Source: Actinomycetota bacterium (GTDB lineage Bacteria; Actinomycetota; Acidimicrobiia; Acidimicrobiales; Ilumatobacteraceae). From it: a stretch of DNA of 56,618 bases. Made by a program: the position numbers and the translations under genes. The notes under the pieces are model-generated. The model saw only the letters and a program-made list of their open reading frames with translations. It was not told the origin of the DNA and did no database searches. This document shows positions 33,389 to 40,809 of the stretch, piece after piece. Location of the stretch: the NCBI GenBank assembly GCA_009702045.1, contig WLIV01000022.1, positions 1 through 56,618 of the forward strand. Direction: 5' to 3'. Position 1 is the stretch's first letter; each line of letters starts with the position of its first letter.

Positions 33389-34360
33389 ATGCGAGCAGTC
33401 GTGTGTGAAACGTACGGGCCGCCCGAAGGTCTGCGCGTGCAGGAGCTGCCGCTGCGCCCCGCCAAGCACGGCCAGGTGCAGGTCAAGGTCGCTGCTGCTG
33501 CGGTGAACTTCCCCGATGTGCTGATCTGCGCGAACAAGTATCAGGTCTCGCTTCCCACACCGTTCACACCGGGCAGCGAGTTCGCCGGTGTCGTCACCGA
33601 AGTGGGCGAAGGTGTGACGGGTCTGGTCGTCGGTGACCGGGTGTTCGGCAGCACGATCACCGGCGCATTCTCCGAGTACGTCACGGTGGCTGCCGAGGCG
33701 CTGCGGCCCGTACCCGAGGGCGTCGCCCTCACTGCTGCGGCGGGGTTCTGGGTGGCGCACGCGACCGCCTACCACGCGTTGCGCTCGGTGGCCGAGGTGC
33801 AGCCGGGCGACAAAGTCGTGGTGCTCGGCGCTGCCGGCGGTGTCGGTCTGGCCGCGGTCGAGTTGGCCGTGGCCCTCGGCGCCGAAGTGATCGCCGCCGC
33901 GTCCAGCCCCGAGAAGCTCGCCCTGTGTCGCGAGCGCGGTGCCACGCACACCATCGACTACAGCGTCACCGATCTGCGCGACGGCATTCGTGAGTGCGCA
34001 CCCGACGGTGCCGATGTGGTGCTCGATCCCGTGGGCGGCCCACTTGCGGAACGGGCACTGCGTGCAACGAAGTGGGGCGGCCGGTTCATCACCCTCGGGT
34101 TCGCCTCCGGTGAGATCCCGCGCATCCCGCTGAACCTGGTGCTGCTGAAGGGTCCGATCATCAAGGGTTTCGAGATCCGCACGTTCGCCCAGTACGCGCC
34201 GCAGGAAGCGGCGCGCGATGAACGTGAGTTGCTCGAGCTGCTGGCCTCGGGAAAGGTCGCTCCGCACATCTCAGCCGAGTATCCGCTCGAGCGAGCCGCC
34301 GAGGCACTGCGGTTCGTCGCCGACCGCAAGGCCACCGGCAAGGTGTTGATCATCGCGTGA
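33389..34360 (+). CDS. Quinone oxidoreductase-like MDR enzyme (NADPH:quinone reductase type)
   Basis: 323 aa, zinc-free medium-chain reductase. N-terminal GroES-like domain (VNFPDVLICANKY, TPFTPGSEFAGVV), Rossmann motif LGAAGGVGLAAVELA near 150, and C-terminal GKVAPHISAEYPLERAAEA. No zinc cysteines. ATG 33389 has GGGGA just upstream. Family members reduce quinones or enoyl-CoA/alkenal double bonds; the divergent enoyl-CoA hydratase suggests an acyl-CoA context. Confidence 0.92.
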   Translation: MRAVVCETYGPPEGLRVQELPLRPAKHGQVQVKVAAAAVNFPDVLICANKYQVSLPTPFTPGSEFAGVVTEVGEGVTGLVVGDRVFGSTITGAFSEYVTVAAEALRPVPEGVALTAAAGFWVAHATAYHALRSVAEVQPGDKVVVLGAAGGVGLAAVELAVALGAEVIAAASSPEKLALCRERGATHTIDYSVTDLRDGIRECAPDGADVVLDPVGGPLAERALRATKWGGRFITLGFASGEIPRIPLNLVLLKGPIIKGFEIRTFAQYAPQEAARDERELLELLASGKVAPHISAEYPLERAAEALRFVADRKATGKVLIIA

Positions 34361-34370
34361 GGTTCCTGTC

Positions 34371-34871
34371 GTGACGACGGTGCTGTTCCTGTGCACGGGG
34401 AATGCGGCGCGCTCAGTGATGGCCGGTGTGGCCTTGAGCGAACGCCGACCCGACCTGCGTGTGGAGACCGCCGGCACCCTCACCGTCGACGGTATGCCGA
34501 TCAGTTGGCGCACACGTGCCGCGCTGTCGGCACACGCGCTGCCGTTCCCGCGACACAAGAGCAAACAGGCCACGCGCACGCACCTCGACGGCGCCGACCT
34601 GATCATCGCGCTCGCCCCCGAGCACGTGGAATGGGTTCGCCGTCAGTATCCGCATGTCGCTGAGCGCACCGCCACGTTGGGCTTCCTGGCCGAGCACCTG
34701 TCACCGAGTGAGGCTGCGCTGCATGAGCGACTGGGCGTACTCGATCTCGCCCGGCGGCCGTTGGAGCCGTGGGAAGAAGTCGTCGACCCCGGCGGTGGGG
34801 AAGTGGAAGCCTTCGTTGAAGCCGCCCGCCATGTCGTCGAACTGGTCGACAAGTTGGCGGGGAAGCTGTGA
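34371..34871 (+). CDS. Low-molecular-weight protein-tyrosine phosphatase/arsenate reductase-like
   Basis: 166 aa. The P-loop C-x5-R is CTGNAAR (Cys8 to Arg14) directly after the first strand; an Asp-Pro acid loop (VVDPGG) lies near 138. Family reactions are dephosphorylation of phosphotyrosine or thiol-coupled arsenate reduction; no ars genes flank it, so phosphatase is preferred. GTG 34371 is 10 nt after the MDR stop, with GAGG about 8 nt upstream. Confidence 0.88.
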   Translation: MTTVLFLCTGNAARSVMAGVALSERRPDLRVETAGTLTVDGMPISWRTRAALSAHALPFPRHKSKQATRTHLDGADLIIALAPEHVEWVRRQYPHVAERTATLGFLAEHLSPSEAALHERLGVLDLARRPLEPWEEVVDPGGGEVEAFVEAARHVVELVDKLAGKL

Positions 34872-34872
34872 A

Positions 34873-35256
34873 TCAGCCTCGAAGGGGCTTGGTCTGTGCC
34901 GTGTCGAGGTACTCGTCGATGCGGCTGATCTTGCCGTCGTCGTTCAACGTGGCGACGATGCACGAATGGCAGTGCAGCGGGCCACCGGGTGCTGTGCCGC
35001 CCAGCACCGACTGCCACACGAAGCCGGCGCTGGTGGCCGTCAACGCGAGCGTGGTCCAGGCGATGTCAGGCACCGTGCGATGGATCCAGCCCATGGCTTT
35101 CGCCGACTGGGCGGGGCCGACTTCGACCTCGTCGAAGTTGTGCCACGTGATGCTGTCGGCGCTGCACACTGCGGCCAGCGCTGCGGGATCGTTCGTGCGA
35201 CTGGCGGCGATGTACGCCTCGGCAATCTGCAACTTCTCGGTGTCTGACAAAGCCAT
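34873..35256 (-). CDS. NTF2-like (SnoaL-type) protein
   Basis: 127 aa cone-shaped alpha+beta domain. The start TEKLQIAEAYIAASRTNDPAALAAVCSADSITWHN and the end CIVATLNDDGKISRIDEYLDTAQ match the SnoaL/limonene-epoxide-hydrolase-like fold used for cyclases, isomerases and small-molecule binding. Its stop is 1 nt from the convergent phosphatase stop; its start is 30 nt from the divergent LLM gene. Function unknown. Confidence 0.85.
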   Translation of the reverse strand: MALSDTEKLQIAEAYIAASRTNDPAALAAVCSADSITWHNFDEVEVGPAQSAKAMGWIHRTVPDIAWTTLALTATSAGFVWQSVLGGTAPGGPLHCHSCIVATLNDDGKISRIDEYLDTAQTKPLRG

Positions 35257-35286
35257 GCCACATCATCCAACCTGGGGGCTCCAACA

Positions 35287-36201
35287 ATGAAATTCGGCGT
35301 ACAGCACGGCATCGGCGACAGTCGGTGGACACCTGCGATCCTCACACCTACTGAGGTGAAGCGTTTCGCGCAAACTGCTGAGCGGGTGGGCTACGACGCG
35401 ATTGCGTTCACCGACCATCCGGCGCCGTCGAACCGCTGGGTCGACAGCGGGGGAGAGGGTGTCGCCGACCTGTTCACTTCGCTGGCGTTCTGTGCAGCGG
35501 TCACTGAACGTGTGCGGCTGATGTCGTTCGTACTCATGCCGAACTATCGCAATCCGTTCCTGATGGCACATGCTGTCGCCACGCTGGATCACCTCAGCGC
35601 CGGCCGTGTGACGCTCGGTCTTGGAACGGGCTACTTGAAGAGCGAGTACTTCGCGTTGGGCACCGATCCGGCGCTCAAGCGCGCAGACTTCGAGGAGGCG
35701 CTGGAGGTTGCCCGTCAGGTGTGGGCGGGGCAGGACGTCACCTACGAGGGCCGCCAGTTCTCCGCGCGTGGCGTGCGTTCGGTTCCGGCCTCGTTGCAGA
35801 CCCCGCATCCGCCGCTCTACCTGCACGGCAACACCGACTGGGGCCTGAAGTACGCAGTGCAGCACTGCCAGGGATGGATGGGAATGGTGATCGGGCCCGA
35901 GCGCACGAACACGTTGAAGACCAAGCCAATCCCTGATCTCGAATCCATGGCCCGCCGCATCGACGATGTGCGTGCCGAGTGCGACCGCGTCGGCCGCGAC
36001 ATCGCCACGCTGGAAATTGTCGTCAACGGCAACTGGGGTCTGATGGACATCCGCAAGAACCCCAGTGCCGAGCAGATGCGCGACGAGATCGGTCAACTCG
36101 ACGCGATGGGCGTCACGTGGCAGTGCTTCAACATCTGTGGCGACGACCCCGACGCATCCATCGACACGCTGGAGTGGGTCGCCGACGCCGTCATCGCCTG
36201 A
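35287..36201 (+). CDS. LLM-class F420/FMN-dependent oxidoreductase
   Basis: 304 aa luciferase-like TIM barrel. YDAIAFTDHPAPSNRW, the LDHLSAGRVTLGLGTGYLKSEY motif and a DFEEALEVARQVW helix are typical of the F420-dependent branch common in actinobacteria. Closely divergent from the NTF2-like gene. A strong hairpin terminator follows. Probably oxidises or reduces a small organic molecule with F420; substrate unknown. Confidence 0.9.
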   Translation: MKFGVQHGIGDSRWTPAILTPTEVKRFAQTAERVGYDAIAFTDHPAPSNRWVDSGGEGVADLFTSLAFCAAVTERVRLMSFVLMPNYRNPFLMAHAVATLDHLSAGRVTLGLGTGYLKSEYFALGTDPALKRADFEEALEVARQVWAGQDVTYEGRQFSARGVRSVPASLQTPHPPLYLHGNTDWGLKYAVQHCQGWMGMVIGPERTNTLKTKPIPDLESMARRIDDVRAECDRVGRDIATLEIVVNGNWGLMDIRKNPSAEQMRDEIGQLDAMGVTWQCFNICGDDPDASIDTLEWVADAVIA

Positions 36202-36235
36202 CGGTCTTCGCCGCCACCTAGGCGCCTCTGTCGCT

Positions 36236-36263
36236 CGTCGGCCACGGGAGCCCGTGGCCGACG
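36236..36263. terminator. Strong hairpin terminator after LLM gene
   Basis: CGTCGGCCACGGG (36236-36248) pairs perfectly with CCCGTGGCCGACG (36251-36263) around a 2-nt loop, 34 nt after the LLM stop. It can act in both directions. Confidence 0.75.
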
Positions 36264-36281
36264 TGGGACACAAACGGGATC

Positions 36282-36310
36282 GGGTGCCTCAGCGGCCGGA
36301 GAGGAACTTC
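36282..36310. repeat. Left copy of 29-bp direct repeat (putative att)
   Basis: Identical over 29 bp to 36728-36756, which is the 3' end of the amidohydrolase gene with its stop codon and 7 nt beyond. The identity ends sharply at both sides. Confidence 0.8.
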
Positions 36311-36323
36311 GCGACAGGAAGCG

Positions 36324-36497
36324 CTAGGCCGGCTGGACGTGGAACGAGTCGAGCGCGTCGGCGGGGATGCCGAGCGTTCCGTCTTCGAGCTTCACTCGCG
36401 GTAGTCGCCGCTCGTACATCGCATGTACGACGACACGGGTAGCGACGCCGAGCCGTTGTGCGGCTTCGGCGGGGAGCAGCACTTCATGCTCGGTCAT
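36324..36497 (-). CDS. Small excisionase-like helix-turn-helix protein
   Basis: 57 aa. LLPAEAAQRLGVATR (helix-turn-helix) followed by VVVHAMYERRLPRVKLEDG (wing with Arg-Leu-Pro) and LGIPADALDSF matches the MerR-like excisionase domain family. Such proteins bend DNA at att sites or act as small regulators. The strong AAGGAGG ribosome binding site about 7 nt before ATG 36497 supports expression. Start overlaps the stop of the preceding small ORF (ATGA). Its stop lies 13 nt from the direct repeat. Confidence 0.75.
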   Translation of the reverse strand: MTEHEVLLPAEAAQRLGVATRVVVHAMYERRLPRVKLEDGTLGIPADALDSFHVQPA

Positions 36498-36658
36498 TGC
36501 ACGCCTCCTTCGTCGAAGCCCAACTTACCGTGGAGCATGCGGATGACGGTCGCAGGGTCGTCGAATGGAGTGCGATCGCTCATGCAGGTCAGCTTGAAGG
36601 GCGGGTGTGACGGAGTTTCCAGGTAACGCCGAATGCCCATTCCGGATCGGTCACTCAC
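36494..36658 (-). CDS. Short ORF upstream of the excisionase-like gene, unknown
   Basis: 54 aa if started at GTG 36658 (MSDRSGMGIRRYLETPSH...), or 29 aa from the internal ATG 36581 region (MSDRTPFDDPATVIRML). It ends in an ATGA overlap with the excisionase-like gene, the best evidence that it is translated. No family recognised. It may be the tail of a larger gene lost by deletion. Confidence 0.4.
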   Translation of the reverse strand: MSDRSGMGIRRYLETPSHPPFKLTCMSDRTPFDDPATVIRMLHGKLGFDEGGVQ

Positions 36659-36703
36659 GCTTGAAAACTGAATGAGGCGGAATGGGGCACACACGTACCC
36701 CGA

Positions 36704-36723
36704 GGCGGTTCCTGGGAACCGCC
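36704..36723. terminator. Hairpin terminator after amidohydrolase gene
   Basis: GGCGGTTCC (36704-36712) pairs with GGAACCGCC (36715-36723) around TG, 11 nt after the amidohydrolase stop on the minus strand. It lies just inside the inserted segment. Confidence 0.6.
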
Positions 36724-36727
36724 CCCA

Positions 36728-36756
36728 GGGTGCCTCAGCGGCCGGAGAGGAACTTC
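36728..36756. repeat. Right copy of 29-bp direct repeat (putative att)
   Basis: Contains the last codons (LKFLSGR, stop) of the amidohydrolase gene and 7 nt beyond; identical to 36282-36310. Confidence 0.8.
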
Positions 36757-37937
36757 AGGTTGTCGCGCAGCGCGAGGCGACGCTCGGCATCGGTGAGGCC
36801 CATGAAGTCGCCGACCCACGCGCGGGGCTCGGAGAGACCTTCCGGGTGCGGCCAGTCGCTGCCGAGCAGGATGCGGTCGGCACCGTGGTCGTCGCGGACT
36901 TTGGTGACGAGATCTTCGTAGAACGGGGCGACCCACACGTGCTCGCGGAACGACTCGGACGGGTCGCTACCGAACAGCTGCGGCGACTTGCCATAGGTGA
37001 TGCGCAGGCGGCGGTGCAGTTCGCCCACCCATGCGGCACCGAGTTCCAGCGTGGCCACCTTCAGTGTCGGGTGACGATCGAACACACCGTGGCAGATCAT
37101 CGCCGCCATCATGTCGAAGATCGGGCGCTCGATGGCGATCGACAGCACCTCGGTGAGCGGCGTGCTCTTCAGGCCGGTGTAGGCGGTGCTTTCGCCCCAG
37201 TCGCCCAGGTACTTGTTGTACCCCGAGTCGGCAGCGTGGATGGAGCAGACGATGCCGGCCTCGGCGATCATCGCCCACACCCGATCGTGTGCGAGATCGC
37301 CCGGTGAGCGGTGCTTACCGGGAGTTGCGACAGGGGCCGGCCGCATGGTGATGAACTTGGCACCCAGATTGAGGACGCGAGCAAGTTCCTTCTCGGCCTC
37401 GGCAGGGTCGAGCAGCGAGATCAGCGGGCCGGTCTGGATACGCCCGTCGCGGTCGTAGCCCCAATCCTCGTCGAGCCAGCGGTTGTAGGCGGTGAAGATC
37501 GCATGCGCGGACTTCGGGTCGTCGCAGAGCATCTCCTCGATGCCGAGGCCGAGGCTGGGCAGCAGCCAGGCCAACTCGACACCCTGCTGATCCAGGCGGC
37601 GCACGCGGGCGTCGCGGTCGCGGTACTCGGGTTGAATGGCCTGCATCGAGATGATGTCGCGAATTGCGAGGCCCTCGGTGTTCTCGGCGCGGAAGTACTT
37701 TTCCAGCGAGCCGGGAACGCCGACGGGGTCGTACGTCGGGTTGGGGACGACCGTCAGCAGCTTGTTGTTGATGATCAACGTTCGGCGGCCTTGGATGTCG
37801 GCCCAGCGGACCGCGTTCTTGAACTCCTTGTCGAGGTGACGCGTCAGCGCGTCCTCGGCTTCGTAATAGTGCTGGTCGGCGTCGTAGAGCTGATAGTCGA
37901 TCAGCGCGTCGATTTTGGGGCGGTCCAGAATGGTCAC
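36735..37937 (-). CDS. Amidohydrolase family 2 (PF04909-type) protein
   Basis: 400 aa TIM-barrel hydrolase or decarboxylase. The N-terminal metal motif is YDADQHYYE (Asp19, Asp21, His23), a D-x-D-x-H variant of the usual HxH; LGSDWPHPEG near the C-terminus supplies the conserved Asp. Family members include ACMSD-like decarboxylases and lactonases. GTG 37937 has AGGAGG about 9 nt upstream, making the longer frame to 37994 unlikely. Divergent from an LLM oxidoreductase across a palindromic operator. Its 3' end is duplicated as a 29-bp repeat. Confidence 0.9.
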   Translation of the reverse strand: MTILDRPKIDALIDYQLYDADQHYYEAEDALTRHLDKEFKNAVRWADIQGRRTLIINNKLLTVVPNPTYDPVGVPGSLEKYFRAENTEGLAIRDIISMQAIQPEYRDRDARVRRLDQQGVELAWLLPSLGLGIEEMLCDDPKSAHAIFTAYNRWLDEDWGYDRDGRIQTGPLISLLDPAEAEKELARVLNLGAKFITMRPAPVATPGKHRSPGDLAHDRVWAMIAEAGIVCSIHAADSGYNKYLGDWGESTAYTGLKSTPLTEVLSIAIERPIFDMMAAMICHGVFDRHPTLKVATLELGAAWVGELHRRLRITYGKSPQLFGSDPSESFREHVWVAPFYEDLVTKVRDDHGADRILLGSDWPHPEGLSEPRAWVGDFMGLTDAERRLALRDNLKFLSGR

Positions 37938-37978
37938 GAGCAACGCCTCCTGGGGCGGGATTCGAATGGAGTGCAGAC

Positions 37979-37994
37979 TTGACACTATCGTCAA
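37979..37994. promoter_or_regulatory. Palindromic operator, site 2 of 3
   Basis: TTGACACTATCGTCAA, between the divergent amidohydrolase and LLM genes. On the plus strand TATCGT (37986-37991), a -10 candidate for the LLM gene, lies inside the palindrome. A half-site (CGTCAA) recurs at 38021-38026. Confidence 0.65.
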
Positions 37995-38041
37995 ATAGCG
38001 GGGCTGTCCAGAGCGGTTGTCGTCAAAAGTAAGGGGAACCT

Positions 38042-38896
38042 GTGGTGGGAATGAAGTACTGGATCAATGCTGGCTTTCTCGCGCTCGACCAACTCGTGCC
38101 GATCGCGCAGGCGGCAGAGTCGTTGGGGTTCGCCGGGGTCACCCTTCCCGACCATCTGTTCTTCCCCGAGGACTTCTCGTCGAAGTACCCGTACTCGGCC
38201 GACGGTGGCATCAACTGGCCGGCCGACGCCCCGTGGCCCGACTCCTGGGTGGCGATTGCCGCGATGACGCAGGCCACCACCACGCTCGAGTTCTCCACGG
38301 GTGTCTACGTTGCTCCGTTACGCGAGGTCTTCAACCTGGCCAAGAGCATCGGCACCGTGGCGGGCCTCGCCGGTGGCCGTGTGTCGTGCGGTTTCGGCGC
38401 CGGCTGGTTGGAGGAGGAGTTCATCTCGGTGGGCCTCGACTTCGCCACCCGCGGGTCGCGGCTCGACGAGATGTTGCAGGTGCTGCCGCTGTTGTTCAGC
38501 GGCGAGTTCGTCGAGTTTCACGGTGAGCACATCGACTTTCCCCGTCTGCGGATGTTGCCGGCCGCGCCGAAGGTGCCGTTGCTGATCGGCGGTAACACCA
38601 GGCCCGCGCTCCGTCGCGCCGCACGCACCGATGGCTGGATCGCGACGTTCACCGATGTCGACGACGTTGGCCGGATGCTCGCCGAGCTGCGTGGATTCCG
38701 CGCCGCCGGCGAGTTGGCGGATGTGCCGTTGACGGTGCAGGTGGTCGGTAGCCCGAAGGTGGCGCGCGACAGTGATTCACTTGCGGCGATTGGCGTACAG
38801 TCCGTCGTCGTGCCAGCGGTCGCGTTGAGTGCAGAGTGGTCCACGGCCGGCGTGATCGCCGGTCTCGAGAAGTTCGCAGAAAGGTGGATGCGTTGA
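38042..38896 (+). CDS. LLM-class F420-dependent oxidoreductase (second)
   Basis: 284 aa. WINAGFLALDQLVPIAQAAESLGF and AGGRVSCGFGAGWLEEEF are family motifs; the C-terminal part has LIGGNTRPALRRAARTDGWI, typical of the TIGR03619-like branch. GTG 38042 is 5 nt after AAGGGG; ATG 38051 is the alternative. Coupled to the following SDR by a TTGA overlap. Probably acts with the divergent amidohydrolase on the same substrate under one repressor. Confidence 0.9.
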   Translation: MVGMKYWINAGFLALDQLVPIAQAAESLGFAGVTLPDHLFFPEDFSSKYPYSADGGINWPADAPWPDSWVAIAAMTQATTTLEFSTGVYVAPLREVFNLAKSIGTVAGLAGGRVSCGFGAGWLEEEFISVGLDFATRGSRLDEMLQVLPLLFSGEFVEFHGEHIDFPRLRMLPAAPKVPLLIGGNTRPALRRAARTDGWIATFTDVDDVGRMLAELRGFRAAGELADVPLTVQVVGSPKVARDSDSLAAIGVQSVVVPAVALSAEWSTAGVIAGLEKFAERWMR

Positions 38897-39723
38897 GCGC
38901 TCCCGTCGTCCTCATCACCGGCTGTTCCAGTGGGATCGGCTTGGCGTCCGCCGTGGAGTTCGCTCGTCACGGGTTCACCACCGTTGCCACGATGCGCAAT
39001 CTCGGCAAGGCCGATGAGCTGCGTGCCGCGCTGACGATGAACGGGTTGACCGCCGAAATCCGCGCACTCGACGTCGACGACCTGGCGTCGGTGACCGCCG
39101 CGGTCGCAGGGGTCGTGGCCGACCACGGCCGCATCGACGTGGTCGTCAGCAACGCCGGGGTGGCTGCCGATGGAACGCTCGAGGAGCTCTCGCTCGACGA
39201 TATTCGTGGCGTGTTCGAGACGAACTTCTTCGGCACGGTGTCGCTGTTCAAGGCGGTGCTGCCCGCGATGCGCGAGCGTGGCGAAGGTCGGCTGATCGCG
39301 GTCAGCAGTCTGGCGGGTGCCTTGGGTCAGCCGTTCAACGATGCGTACTGCGCATCGAAGCAGGCGTTGGAGGGGTTACTCGAATCGCTCCACCCGGTGG
39401 CAGCGCAGGTGGGTGTGCACGTGTCGGTCGTGGAGCCGGGCCCGGTGCTGGGTCAGTTCGTACAGCACGGCAATGCTCCTAGCGAGCGTGCTGCTGATGG
39501 GCCGTACGCCGCCTCGCGTGCCCGCTTCCAGGTGATCCAGGAGGGTGGCTACCAGGCGGCGCAACCTGCGCAGGAGATCGCTGCCGTGTTGGTGGAGGTC
39601 GCGACGGCCGAGACGCCGGTGTTCCGCTATCAAACATCCGAGAGCGTGTCGAAGTTGGTCGGTGTGAAGTTGAAAGACCTCACCGGCGAACGGCTCACCG
39701 GTCTGACGGCGCGGTGGGTCTGA
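38893..39723 (+). CDS. Short-chain dehydrogenase (17-beta-HSD/oxidoreductase-like)
   Basis: 276 aa from TTG 38893, chosen because it overlaps the LLM stop (TTGA) after AAAGGTGG; GTG 38884 is the alternative. Cofactor motif TGCSSGIG (9-16), NAGV, and the active site SSLAGALGQPFNDAYCASKQALEG. The length and long C-terminal region resemble hydroxysteroid or ketone reductases. It is the second gene of the operator-controlled unit. Confidence 0.9.
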   Translation: MSAPVVLITGCSSGIGLASAVEFARHGFTTVATMRNLGKADELRAALTMNGLTAEIRALDVDDLASVTAAVAGVVADHGRIDVVVSNAGVAADGTLEELSLDDIRGVFETNFFGTVSLFKAVLPAMRERGEGRLIAVSSLAGALGQPFNDAYCASKQALEGLLESLHPVAAQVGVHVSVVEPGPVLGQFVQHGNAPSERAADGPYAASRARFQVIQEGGYQAAQPAQEIAAVLVEVATAETPVFRYQTSESVSKLVGVKLKDLTGERLTGLTARWV

Positions 39724-39725
39724 AC

Positions 39726-40454
39726 ATGGGTGAGCGCATCGCACTCGTCACGGGCGGCAACAAGGGCATCGGCTTCGAGGTGGTGCGCGGGCTGGGTGCA
39801 GCCGGGGTCACGGTGTACCTCGGTGCGCGCCAGACAGCGTTAGGCGATGCCGCCACCGCGCAATTGCGCGCGGAGGGGCACGACGTGAGGTTTGTGCACC
39901 TCGACGTCACCGCTGCCAACGACATCGCCCGCGCTGCTGTGCTGATGCAACGGCAACATGGTCGCCTCGACATCCTGGTGAACAACGCGGCGATCGGTCT
40001 CGACTTCACCTCGCCCAGCCTGGTGACGATGGAGTCGATGCGCTCGATCTTTGAGACGAACACATTCGCCCCGGTGGCGATGATCAACGCCTTGCTGCCG
40101 TTGTTGCGCAACTCGCCCGCCGGGCGCATCGTCAACGTGTCCAGCGACTTCGGTTCGCTGACGCTGAACACCACGCCGAAGATGCCGCACCGCAAGGCGA
40201 TCTCGTTGGCCTACCCATCGTCGAAGGCGGCGCTGAACATGATCACCGTGCAGTTCGCGAAGGAACTACGCGAGTCACCGATTCGCATCAACGCGGTCGA
40301 CCCCGGCTTCACGGACACGGACATGACATCCGGTATGGGCAACGCCACCCGTTCGGCTGCACAGGCCGCCGTGGCGATCGTTCGGCTGGCGCTCGCGGGC
40401 GACGATTGCCCGCACGGCACCTACAGCAACGAGGGCGGCCCCGTGCCGTGGTGA
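39726..40454 (+). CDS. Short-chain dehydrogenase (carbonyl reductase-like)
   Basis: 242 aa. TGGNKGIGFEVVRGL, NNAAIGLD, NVSSDFGS and SLAYPSSKAALN give the NADPH motif and catalytic Ser-Tyr-Lys. The TGGNKGIG form matches eukaryote-type carbonyl reductases. It begins 2 nt after the previous SDR stop, continuing the operon. Confidence 0.92.
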   Translation: MGERIALVTGGNKGIGFEVVRGLGAAGVTVYLGARQTALGDAATAQLRAEGHDVRFVHLDVTAANDIARAAVLMQRQHGRLDILVNNAAIGLDFTSPSLVTMESMRSIFETNTFAPVAMINALLPLLRNSPAGRIVNVSSDFGSLTLNTTPKMPHRKAISLAYPSSKAALNMITVQFAKELRESPIRINAVDPGFTDTDMTSGMGNATRSAAQAAVAIVRLALAGDDCPHGTYSNEGGPVPW

Positions 40455-40476
40455 CGTCAGGGGCTAGACAAGGGGG

Positions 40477-40809
40477 ATGGATTCCACCACGGCTTGCCCG
40501 ATCTGCACGATGACCGACATTCTCACCATGGATGCCGGGCGCCACGAGTGTGCGACGTGTGGTCACGAGTGGCAGGGCGAGGTCGCCGATTCGGACGGAT
40601 TGGGTGAAATCCGCGATGCCAACGGCGTGGTGTTGCAGAACGGTGATTCGGTGGTGCTGATCAAGGGTTTGCCGCTGAAAGGCACCGAGCCACTGAAGAT
40701 CGGCACCAAGGTCAGCAACATCCGACTGATCTCGGGTGATCACGAGATCGACTGCAAGATCAACGGCCGCGGCGTCCTGCTGAAGGCCAAGTTCGTGAAG
40801 AAGGCCTAG
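40477..40809 (+). CDS. PhnA/YjdM-like zinc-ribbon protein
   Basis: 110 aa. An N-terminal zinc ribbon (Cys7, Cys10, Cys25, Cys28) precedes a compact SH3-like C-terminal domain (NGVVLQNGDSVVLIKGLPLKG). The family was named for the phosphonate operon but its function is unsettled; no phn genes are here. AGGGGG ribosome binding site directly upstream. Convergent overlap of 4 nt with the deacylase gene. Confidence 0.9.
   Translation: MDSTTACPICTMTDILTMDAGRHECATCGHEWQGEVADSDGLGEIRDANGVVLQNGDSVVLIKGLPLKGTEPLKIGTKVSNIRLISGDHEIDCKINGRGVLLKAKFVKKA

Larger units (their letters stand above)
36282..36756. mobile_element. Minimal or remnant integrative element at amidohydrolase 3' end
   Basis: The segment between the direct repeats (446 bp from repeat to repeat) behaves like an insertion that duplicated the 3' end of the amidohydrolase gene, as tyrosine recombinases do at gene ends. 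It carries an excisionase-like gene adjacent to the left repeat, a short unidentified ORF and a hairpin, but no integrase. Either a deletion remnant or a non-autonomous element. A simple tandem-duplication scar is the alternative. Confidence 0.45.

Noticed and set aside
36201-36735. Paralogous amidohydrolase pseudogene as the source of the 29-bp repeat
   Set aside because: No further homology to the amidohydrolase gene is visible next to the left copy, and the identity extends past the stop codon; insertion or short duplication fits better, though it is not excluded.
37937-37994. Extended N-terminus of the amidohydrolase up to the operator
   Set aside because: AGGAGG before GTG 37937 and the conserved start there make the 19-residue extension unlikely.
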